From Holophagales bacterium UBA5704 (GTDB lineage Bacteria > Acidobacteriota > Thermoanaerobaculia > Multivoradales > UBA5704): 5,939 bases of DNA. Positions 1 through 5,266 of this stretch are shown here, piece after piece. The stretch covers positions 2,633-8,571 of the forward strand of contig DIHE01000205.1 of assembly GCA_002420005.1 (NCBI GenBank), read 5' to 3'. The notes beneath the pieces were generated by a model. That model saw nothing but the letters and a program-made list of their open reading frames with translations, ran no database searches and was not told the origin of the DNA. How positions within the stretch are numbered: the first letter of the stretch is position 1; every line of letters begins with the position of its first letter. The translations under genes were made by a program, and so were the position numbers.

Positions 1-2888
1 TGACCGCCGGGCAGGCCCGCACCGACGTGGACTTCGGCTATCGCGACACCGCCTCCCTGGGGGATCGCGTGTGGCGCGACGTCAACGCCAACGGGCTCCA
101 GGACGACGGGGCGACCGGCCTGGCCGGCGTCACCGTCGAGCTGCTGAACAGCGGCGGCACCGTGATCGCCACCACGACCACCGGTACCGACGGCATCTAC
201 GGCTTCAGCAACCTTGCTGCGGGCACCTACACCGTCCGTGTCGTTTCGGCGACGCTGCCGGCCGGCGTCGCCCCCACCTTCGACCTCGACGGGATCGGCA
301 CGGCCCACACCGCGGCGGCGACCCTGACCGCCGGTCAGGCCCGTAACGACGTGGACTTCGGCTATCGCAACACCGCCTCTCTGGGTGACCGCGTGTGGAA
401 CGACGTCAACGGCAACGGTGCGCAGGACGATGGCGCGACAGGTCTCGTCGGGGTCACCGTCGAGCTGCTGAACAGCGGCGGCACCGTCATCGCCACCACC
501 GTCACCGGTGCCGACGGCATCTACTCCTTCAACAACCTGGCTGCGGGCACGTACACCGTCCGCGTCGTCTCTGCGACGCTGCCGGCCGGCTTCGCCCCCA
601 CCTTCGACCTCGACGGCATCGCCTCCGCCCACACCGCGGCGGCGACGGTGACCGCCGGGCAAACCCGCACCGACGTCGACTTCGGCTACCGCGCGGTGGC
701 GACGTGCACGGACGGCTACGTCAAGGACGACTTCACCACCGCGAGCTTCTCGAACAACAACGGCACCTTGAGCTGGGCGGGCCCCTGGATCGAGTCCGAC
801 GTCGCCGGAACCGGAGTCGGCACCGGCAACGTCACCGTGGGAACCCCGTACGCCGGCTACCTGATCCTGCGGGATTCCCCGGATACCGGCACCCAGCCGA
901 GCGCCGAGCGCGAGGTCAATCTCTCGGCCTTCACCTCGGCCAAGCTGCAATTCACCTTCCACACCACGAGCGGTGTCGACCGCGACGATGCAGTGACCGT
1001 CGAGGTGTCGAACAACGGCGGTGCGACCTACACCGTCCTGGAAACGATCAACGGCATCCTCGGGGCCACGACCGAAAGCCGCACCTACAACATCACCGCC
1101 TTCATCGCCAGCAACACCCGGATCCGCTTCCGGGTCACCAACACCTACGGGGTCAGCGACGAATTCTTCAAGGTAGACCAGGTGCGCATCGACGGCTCCT
1201 GCTCGCCGGCGCTCGCCTCGATCGGTGACCGGGTGTGGGAGGACCTCGACGGCGACACTATCCAGGACGCCGGAGAGTACGGACTGGCCGGTGTCCAGGT
1301 GCAGCTGCTGAACAGCGGCGGCACCGTCATCGCCACCCAGACCACCCTGGCCAACGGCATCTACACCTTCCTGAACCTCGCGGCGGGTTCCTATACGGTG
1401 CGGGTCGTCTCTTCGACCCTGCCGGGTGGGTACGTCCAGACCTATGACCTCGACGGCCTCGCGACCGCCCATGCCGCGGCCGTGACGCTCGCCGCCGGCC
1501 AGAGCCGCACCGAGGTGGATTTCGGCTATCGCAAGCCGCCTCTCTGCAAGTCGGAGACGTTCCTCGACACCTTCACAAAGCAGAGCTTTGCCAACGACGA
1601 GGGCACCGCGAAGTGGTCCGGAGACTGGATCGAGTCCGACGTCGCGGGGAGCGGACCGACGGCCGGCAACGTGACCGTTGGGACGCCGTACGCCGGCTAC
1701 CTGATCCTGCGCGACTCCCCGGACACCGGCACCCAGCCGAGCGCGGCGCGGGAAGTCAACCTGATCGACTTCCCGTATGCCACGCTGCAGCTCACCTTCC
1801 ACACCACCGGCGGCGTCGACGCCGATGACGCGGTGGTCATCGAAGTCTCGCGAGACGGTGGAGCGACGTACACCACCCTCGAGACGATCACCGGCATCAC
1901 CGGAGCAACCACCGCGAGCCGCACCTACGACATCACCGCCTATATCGCCACCAACACACGGATCCGCTTCCGGGTCAGCAACAACTACGGTGCCAGCGAC
2001 GAGCTCTTCAAGGTGGACCAGGTGCTCATCGACGGCACCTGCAAGCCCGCCGACAACGCCTCGATCGGCGACTTTGTGTGGAGCGACGACAACGCCAACG
2101 GCGTCCACGACGCCGGCGAGCTCGGGCTCGACAAGGTGACCGTCGAGCTTCTCGACAGCGGCGGCACCGTCATCGCCACGACCTACACGGACAAAGGCTT
2201 CTATGCCTTCACCGGCCTCGCGGCGGGCTCGTACACGGTGCGGATCGACGCCTCGACCCTGCCGGCCGGCTCTACGCCGACCTACGACCTCGACGGCGTC
2301 GCGACCGCCCATACCGCGGCCGTGACGCTCACCACCGGCCAGACCCGCACCGACGTGGACTTCGGCTACTCTCCGCCGCCCCCGTGCAAGGCGGAGTACG
2401 TCCAGGACAACTTCACCACCGCGAGCTTCTCGAACAACAACGGCAGCATGAGCTGGAACGGCTCCTGGATCGAGTACGACGTGGCGGGGACGGGAGTCGG
2501 CAGCGGCAACGTGACCGTGGGAACCCCCACCAGCGGTTTCATGGCGCTGCGCGACAATCCGGACACCGGCACCCAGCCGAGCGCGGCGCGTGAGGTCAAT
2601 CTCACGGACTACCCGGTCGCGACCCTGCAGGTCACCTTCAAGACCTCCAGCGGAGTCGACGCCGCCGACGCGGCGGTCATCGAGATCTCGGGCGATGGCG
2701 GTGCGAGCTACACCGTGCTGGAGACCGTGACCGGCATCACCGGGACCGTCACCCTGACGCGCAACTACTCCATCACCTCCTACATCGCCGGCAACACCCG
2801 GGTCCGCTTCCGCATCAGCAGCGGGTACGGGTCCAGCAGCGAGTTCTTCCGGGTGGACAAGGTGCGGATCGACGGTCTCTGCAAGTAG
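1..2888 (+). CDS. SdrD B-like repeat exported/surface protein, 3' part (5' end outside window)
   Basis: The frame is open from base 3, the first full codon, to the TAG at 2886-2888, giving 961 residues. The GTG at 27 lies inside a repeat and is not a start. The protein alternates two modules: SdrD B-like domains at 51-368, 375-692, 1215-1532 and 2058-2372, and a 166-residue Cys-to-Cys beta-rich module at 705-1202, 1545-2042 and 2385-2882. The first residues (TAGQARTDVDFGYR) are the end of another B domain, so the array continues upstream. B domains are known as Ca-binding, rod-forming beta-sandwich spacers of surface proteins. Each copy shows the acidic loop (such as DLDGDTIQDAGEYG) and the closing VDFGY. 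The protein ends one residue (Lys) after the last module Cys, with no LPXTG, PEP-CTERM or other recognisable anchor and no hydrophobic tail. Extracellular location is inferred from domain type; the signal peptide is not in the window. A structural or adhesive role is likely; no catalytic motif was seen. Confidence 0.9.
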   Translation, partial: TAGQARTDVDFGYRDTASLGDRVWRDVNANGLQDDGATGLAGVTVELLNSGGTVIATTTTGTDGIYGFSNLAAGTYTVRVVSATLPAGVAPTFDLDGIGTAHTAAATLTAGQARNDVDFGYRNTASLGDRVWNDVNGNGAQDDGATGLVGVTVELLNSGGTVIATTVTGADGIYSFNNLAAGTYTVRVVSATLPAGFAPTFDLDGIASAHTAAATVTAGQTRTDVDFGYRAVATCTDGYVKDDFTTASFSNNNGTLSWAGPWIESDVAGTGVGTGNVTVGTPYAGYLILRDSPDTGTQPSAEREVNLSAFTSAKLQFTFHTTSGVDRDDAVTVEVSNNGGATYTVLETINGILGATTESRTYNITAFIASNTRIRFRVTNTYGVSDEFFKVDQVRIDGSCSPALASIGDRVWEDLDGDTIQDAGEYGLAGVQVQLLNSGGTVIATQTTLANGIYTFLNLAAGSYTVRVVSSTLPGGYVQTYDLDGLATAHAAAVTLAAGQSRTEVDFGYRKPPLCKSETFLDTFTKQSFANDEGTAKWSGDWIESDVAGSGPTAGNVTVGTPYAGYLILRDSPDTGTQPSAAREVNLIDFPYATLQLTFHTTGGVDADDAVVIEVSRDGGATYTTLETITGITGATTASRTYDITAYIATNTRIRFRVSNNYGASDELFKVDQVLIDGTCKPADNASIGDFVWSDDNANGVHDAGELGLDKVTVELLDSGGTVIATTYTDKGFYAFTGLAAGSYTVRIDASTLPAGSTPTYDLDGVATAHTAAVTLTTGQTRTDVDFGYSPPPPCKAEYVQDNFTTASFSNNNGSMSWNGSWIEYDVAGTGVGSGNVTVGTPTSGFMALRDNPDTGTQPSAAREVNLTDYPVATLQVTFKTSSGVDAADAAVIEISGDGGASYTVLETVTGITGTVTLTRNYSITSYIAGNTRVRFRISSGYGSSSEFFRVDKVRIDGLCK
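51..368 (+). repeat. SdrD B-like domain copy 1
   Basis: 106 codons from ASLGDRVW to VDFGYR. It contains the acidic loop DVNANGLQDDGATG, the LLNSGGTVIATT strand pair, the AAGTYTVRV strand and the closing VDFGY. It is followed after only two codons by copy 2, so copies 1 and 2 are directly tandem (324-nt spacing) with no C module between them. Confidence 0.85.
375..692 (+). repeat. SdrD B-like domain copy 2
   Basis: 106 codons, nearly identical to copy 1 in protein and much of its DNA. Its acidic loop is DVNGNGAQDDGATG. It is followed by a four-codon linker (AVAT) and the first C module. Confidence 0.85.
705..1202 (+). repeat. Cys-bracketed beta-rich module copy 1
   Basis: 166 codons from Cys (705-707) to Cys (1200-1202). 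Landmarks in order are DDFTTASFSNNNG, SWAGPWIESDVAG, a G-N-V-T-V-G turn, LILRDSPDTGTQPSA, a hydrophobic strand LQFTFHT, VEVSNNGGATYTVLE, YNITAFIASNTRIRFRV and FFKVDQVRIDG. The strand pattern resembles the MAM/jelly-roll-like sandwiches of bacterial surface proteins, but I cannot name a family with certainty. The two flanking Cys could close the module with a disulfide. Confidence 0.75.
1215..1532 (+). repeat. SdrD B-like domain copy 3
   Basis: 106 codons, starting exactly 840 nt after copy 2. The acidic loop DLDGDTIQDAGEYG is the closest of the four to the classical Ca-binding loop. It is preceded by a four-codon linker (SPAL) and followed by KPPL. Confidence 0.85.
1545..2042 (+). repeat. Cys-bracketed beta-rich module copy 2
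   Basis: 166 codons, Cys to Cys, exactly 840 nt after copy 1 and the same length. The blocks WIESDVAG, GYLILRDSPDTGTQPSA, NTRIRFRV and VDQVLIDGTC are kept. Long stretches match copy 1 at the DNA level, for example around 1687-1710 against 847-870. Confidence 0.75.
2058..2372 (+). repeat. SdrD B-like domain copy 4
   Basis: 105 codons, one residue shorter than the other copies in the loop before the central strand (TDKGFYAF). The acidic loop is DDNANGVHDAGELG. The preceding linker is one codon longer (KPADN), which restores the overall 840-nt register. A Pro-rich linker (PPPP) follows. Confidence 0.85.
2385..2882 (+). repeat. Cys-bracketed beta-rich module copy 3 (C-terminal)
   Basis: 166 codons, Cys to Cys, exactly 840 nt after copy 2. 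It is the most diverged of the three in the middle: GFMALRDNPD replaces GYLILRDSPD, and TLTRNYSITSY replaces TxSRTYxITAY. It ends the protein, followed only by Lys and the stop codon. Confidence 0.75.
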
Positions 2889-2913
2889 GAACCCTCGAAC
2901 GCCGGCCGCCAGG

Positions 2914-2945
2914 AAAGGCCAGGGTCCCGGGACCCTGGCCTTTTT
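2914..2945 (+). terminator. Strong intrinsic terminator of the repeat-protein gene
   Basis: Arms GGCCAGGGTC (2917-2926) and GACCCTGGCC (2931-2940) flank CCGG. The whole 24 nt (2917-2940) is a perfect palindrome. An A-run at 2914-2916 precedes it and TTTTT (2941-2945) follows at once, with further T-rich sequence. It sits 28 nt after the stop codon at 2888. This is a textbook rho-independent terminator for + strand transcription, and it implies the next gene has its own promoter. Confidence 0.9.
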
Positions 2946-2974
2946 CTTCCTCCGGACCCTCGCACGGAGGTTTC

Positions 2975-3006
2975 TTGACAGCCCCCTGATGTTCGCGGAC
3001 CATTCT
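2975..3006 (+). promoter_or_regulatory. Candidate sigma70-type promoter of the asparagine-synthase-like gene
   Basis: A perfect TTGACA lies at 2975-2980, just after the terminator. The -10 is poor: CATTCT at 3001-3006 (20-nt spacer, three of six consensus bases) is the best I see. If this promoter is used, transcription would begin near 3013. That is downstream of the ATG at 2989 and upstream of the ATG at 3043, in agreement with the chosen start of the gene. Confidence 0.3.
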
Positions 3007-3042
3007 TCCCACCATGAACGAGCTGAGGCGGCGCGCGGCACG

Positions 3043-4896
3043 ATGAGCTCTTTGGGCGCCTTGGTTTCGCGCGATGGGACACCGCTGTGCGCCGCGGATC
3101 TCGCTCCGCTGGAGGCGGCTCTGTCGCGTTGCCCTGCCGACGGCCACGGCTCCTGGATCGAAGGCCCGGTCGGGCTCACACACGCGCACTTCTGGACGAC
3201 TCCGGAGGACGTCGGAGAGGTGCAGCCCGTCTTCCGGGCGGGCGGTCTCCTGGCGCTCGCCGCCGATGTCCGGCTCGACGACCGGGCCGGTGTCTGTGCT
3301 GCGATCGGCGGCCTGGACGAGCGCACGGCGACCGACGCCGAAATCGTTCTGGCGGCGTACGAGCGCTGGGGCGATCTCTGCACGCAGCACCTCGTCGGCG
3401 ACTTCGCGTTCGCCCTTTGGGACGCTTCGCGCAGGCGCCTCTTCTGCGCCCGCGACCCGATCGGGATGCGCCCGCTCTACTACGCTCTCACCGAACGGCG
3501 GTTGGTGGTTTCTTCGCAGCTGGAGGCCGTGCTCGCCTCGTTCCCCTCTCCCGCCGAGGTGAACGAGCCTCTCCTGCGGGATCTGATGGACTGGCGCTTC
3601 GACCGCTGGTGTGACGAGACCTGCTATCGCGGCATCCTGCGCCTCCCTCCGGCGCACCAGATGCTGTTGGAGGGAGGGCGCCTCACTCTGTCGCGCTACT
3701 GGACGTTCGGTACCGGGCCGGCGCTGCGGTTGCGGCGCGACGAGGAGTACCTCGAGCGTTTCCGTGAGCTCTTTCTCGCCGCCGTGGGCAGCCGGCTGCG
3801 CGGCACCGGCCCCATCGGAATTCTGGTGAGCGGCGGGCTCGATTCCTCCGCCGTCGCCGGCACGGCCCACCACCTGCTCGCAACGGGAGCGGTGCCGGGG
3901 GTCTCCGGCCTCCGTCTCTACTCCTCCGTGTTCTCCGCGACGCCCGGCGCAGAGGAGGGAGACTATGCGGCGGCGGTCGCCCGCCGATGCCCGCAAGCGC
4001 AGGCGACCTTTCTCCCCGGCGATGACTGCTGGGGGCTGAGCGACTTCGCCTCCGACGGCGGATATCCGCTCACCGAGCCCGAGATCGGCATCAGCCGCGC
4101 CGTCGTCCTGATGCTGCTCCGGCAGGCCCACCAGGACGGATGCCGGGTCCTCCTCAGCGGGATCGGAGGGGATCAGGTCCTCGGCGGCGAGCCGTATCAC
4201 AAGGCCTCCCAACTGCGTGACGTGGAGGTCTCGCGGCTGTTTTCCGAGCTCCCTCATTTCCTGCAGGCCGGACGGCGGTCGGCTGCCGGCCTCCTCGTCG
4301 ACGCCTGGCTGCGCCCGGCGGTGCCGGTCCCGGTGCGCCGGCTTCTCCGTCGCGCCCTGCGGCAGGTCCCCGGCACGGAGCCGGGCCGCCGTCCGGCGAT
4401 CCCTCCTTTTCCCACGCAGGCGGCGCGCGAGAGCTTTCACTCCCTGACCGAGGGCTCCTTCTCAGCCCGGCTTGGGGGGCTGCGCATCGCCTCCGACCAC
4501 GTCGGCGTCGAACACCGGCTGCCGTTCCTCGACCGCCGGCTGATCGACTTCCTGTTGACCGTACCGGCCCGGCTCCGTTTCCGCGACGGCTGGATCAAGT
4601 GGATCTTGCGTCAATCGTTGGTGGGCATCCTGCCGGAGGAGGTTCGGCAGAGGACCCGCCTGGCCTGGTTCTCGGCTTTGGCGCACCGCGGATTGCGCGA
4701 CCGGGCCCGGGACCGCGTGGTCCAACTGCTCACCGACCCCCGGCTCGCCCGGGCCGGTCTGGTCTCCCAGAGCACGCTGTGGCAAACCTGGGAGGAGTAC
4801 TTGTCCGGGGAACCCCAGGGGGCCCCACCCCGGAGCTTGATCGGCTTCCTCTGCGCCGAGGCGTGGCTGCGCTCCCGCGAGGTCCAGGCGCCTTGA
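3043..4896 (+). CDS. Asparagine-synthase-related amidotransferase, lacking the Cys2 nucleophile
   Basis: 617 residues, near the usual length of class B asparagine synthetase relatives. N-terminal glutaminase-type (Ntn) domain, about 1-210: MSSLGALVSRDG aligns without gaps to the family start MCGIxGIVxxDG, so Ser2 stands where the catalytic Cys belongs. The glutamine-binding NGE segment is replaced by ALAADVRLDD (71-80). GDFAFALWD (119-127) and ARDPIGMRPLYY (136-147) are kept. C-terminal synthetase domain: PP-loop SGGLDS (263-268), SGIGGDQVLGG (372-382), VEHRLPFLDRRL (489-500) and RDGWIKW (514-520, candidate catalytic Lys519). The family activates a carboxylate with ATP and forms an amide. With an inactive glutaminase this one probably uses free ammonia or an internal or peptide amine, as beta-lactam synthetase and lasso-peptide cyclases do; the substrate is unknown. 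Start choice: the in-frame ATG at 2989 would add 18 residues absent from the family, and its GGAGG lies 18 nt away. The ATG at 3043 has only GAGG at 3025-3028. The enzyme should be cytoplasmic; no signal peptide is visible. Confidence 0.85.
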   Translation: MSSLGALVSRDGTPLCAADLAPLEAALSRCPADGHGSWIEGPVGLTHAHFWTTPEDVGEVQPVFRAGGLLALAADVRLDDRAGVCAAIGGLDERTATDAEIVLAAYERWGDLCTQHLVGDFAFALWDASRRRLFCARDPIGMRPLYYALTERRLVVSSQLEAVLASFPSPAEVNEPLLRDLMDWRFDRWCDETCYRGILRLPPAHQMLLEGGRLTLSRYWTFGTGPALRLRRDEEYLERFRELFLAAVGSRLRGTGPIGILVSGGLDSSAVAGTAHHLLATGAVPGVSGLRLYSSVFSATPGAEEGDYAAAVARRCPQAQATFLPGDDCWGLSDFASDGGYPLTEPEIGISRAVVLMLLRQAHQDGCRVLLSGIGGDQVLGGEPYHKASQLRDVEVSRLFSELPHFLQAGRRSAAGLLVDAWLRPAVPVPVRRLLRRALRQVPGTEPGRRPAIPPFPTQAARESFHSLTEGSFSARLGGLRIASDHVGVEHRLPFLDRRLIDFLLTVPARLRFRDGWIKWILRQSLVGILPEEVRQRTRLAWFSALAHRGLRDRARDRVVQLLTDPRLARAGLVSQSTLWQTWEEYLSGEPQGAPPRSLIGFLCAEAWLRSREVQAP

Positions 4897-4909
4897 AGTT
4901 CCTATGGGA

Positions 4910-4953
4910 ATTTCCTGACGACCAGGGAAATCCCTGACGATTTCCTGACGACC
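4910..4953 (+). repeat. Cluster of CCTGACGA direct repeats, possible operator
   Basis: CCTGACGA occurs three times, at 4914-4921, 4933-4940 and 4944-4951. The first and third belong to an identical 14-mer, ATTTCCTGACGACC (4910-4923 and 4940-4953). The short inverted repeat CAGGG-AAAT-CCCTG (4923-4936) lies between them. The third copy overlaps the candidate -35 of the downstream gene, which suits a regulator-binding site. The function is inferred. Confidence 0.4.
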
Positions 4954-4974
4954 TCGTGCAACACTCCTTTTACT
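4945..4974 (+). promoter_or_regulatory. Weak candidate promoter for the third gene
   Basis: CTGACG (4945-4950, four of six to TTGACA) and TTTACT (4969-4974, four of six to TATAAT) are spaced by 18 nt. This is the AT-richest part of the gap. If correct, the mRNA would carry a leader of roughly 285 nt before the ATG at 5267. The match is weak and sigma preference in this host is unknown. Confidence 0.25.
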
Positions 4975-4976
4975 GA

Positions 4977-5230
4977 AGCTTGCAATGACGGCAGAGTCGT
5001 CTGCTTCTTCAAGCTGATGGGTTCGCGATGGCGCCCGTGAGGGCGTTCTCGCCTCTTCTCGGAGGGGATCTCATGTTTTGTGTCTGCGCGACCGTAGCTA
5101 CTGCTTTCTTCTCGCCGTCGCTTCGGCGACTCCCATCCTCGACATTGCCCGGCGGGTGTTCCGTCGCCTTGCCGGTCGCTCGTCCGGTTGAATGAGCTCT
5201 TGCCGGGTGAGGCATCGCGTCTTGCCCGGC
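4977..5230 (+). promoter_or_regulatory. Candidate structured 5' leader RNA
   Basis: Several compact hairpins can be read by eye. GCAGA-GTCG-TCTGC (4991-5004) nests inside AGCTTG/CAAGCT (4977-4982 with 5010-5015). CGCCC-GTGA-GGGCG (5032-5045) has a GNRA-type loop. GTCGC-TTCG-GCGAC (5117-5130) has a C(UUCG)G loop. GCCGGG/CCCGGC pairs 5202-5207 with 5225-5230. GNRA and UUCG loops are typical of stable structured RNAs. I could not match the layout to a known riboswitch class, and high GC content makes some hairpins expected by chance. Confidence 0.3.
5073..5195 (+). CDS. Possible 40-codon small ORF or leader peptide
   Basis: ATG at 5073 to TGA at 5193-5195. A strong Shine-Dalgarno, GGAGG (5061-5065), lies 7 nt upstream, the best of any small ORF in the window. 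The peptide begins MFCVCATVATAFFS, a short hydrophobic stretch with two Cys, then turns Arg/Pro/Ser-rich and ends VARPVE. The frame is also open from an ATG at 5028 (55 codons), but that start lacks a clear ribosome binding site. It overlaps the UUCG hairpin at 5117-5130. I recognise no family; it may be a regulatory leader peptide, a small protein, or chance. Confidence 0.25.
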   Translation: MFCVCATVATAFFSPSLRRLPSSTLPGGCSVALPVARPVE

Positions 5231-5253
5231 CTGTCATGAAGGTTCTTCAGAAT

Positions 5254-5258
5254 GGAGG
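5254..5258 (+). promoter_or_regulatory. Strong ribosome binding site of the third gene
   Basis: GGAGG lies 8 nt before the ATG at 5267 in an A-rich setting, which is ideal spacing. It fixes the start of the partial gene at the 3' end of the window. Confidence 0.85.
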
Positions 5259-5266
5259 AAAACATC

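Larger units (their letters stand above)
4897..5266. other. 370-bp intergenic region with repeats, candidate promoter and structured leader
   Basis: No gene longer than 55 codons is supported here on either strand. From left to right it holds CCTGACGA direct repeats (4910-4953), a candidate promoter (4945-4974), hairpins at 4991-5004, 5032-5045, 5117-5130 and 5202-5230, and a short ORF with a good ribosome binding site (5073-5195). No strong terminator for the upstream gene is present; CAGGG-AAAT-CCCTG at 4923-4936 is a short hairpin without a T-run. Confidence 0.7.

Noticed and set aside
27..29. GTG at 27 as the start of the repeat protein
   Set aside because: The frame is open upstream to the window edge and encodes the end of another B domain (TAGQARTD before VDFGYR), so the true start is outside the window.
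51..2882. CRISPR-like or mobile-element repeat array
   Set aside because: The repeats are long, in frame, protein-coding domain duplications without short repeat-spacer structure. No transposase or terminal inverted repeats are present.
2989..2991. ATG at 2989 as the start of the asparagine-synthase-like protein
   Set aside because: It adds 18 residues before the conserved N-terminus, its nearest GGAGG is 18 nt away, and it lies upstream of the transcription start predicted from TTGACA at 2975.
2815..4440. Long minus-strand ORF of 541 codons overlapping the asparagine-synthase-like gene
   Set aside because: It is antisense to a gene with clear family motifs. Its product is Arg/Glu/Gly/Ala-rich low-complexity sequence without motifs, as expected when a high-GC gene is read on the other strand. 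It also crosses the terminator and the end of the repeat gene.
5017..5070. Fluoride or c-di-GMP riboswitch suggested by CTGATGG, GCGATGG and a GNRA hairpin
   Set aside because: The order and spacing of the conserved blocks do not fit. The GACGCAAAGC and GGUAGCGGGGUUACC elements of the c-di-GMP class and the CUGAUGG...CUAC 3' half of the fluoride class are missing.
3043..5195. Lasso peptide cluster (cyclase plus precursor)
   Set aside because: The enzyme resembles the cyclase superfamily, but no transglutaminase-like leader peptidase or PqqD-like recognition element is present. The only nearby small ORF (5073-5195) has no Thr at the position before a Gly that is followed by an Asp/Glu at ring position 7-9.
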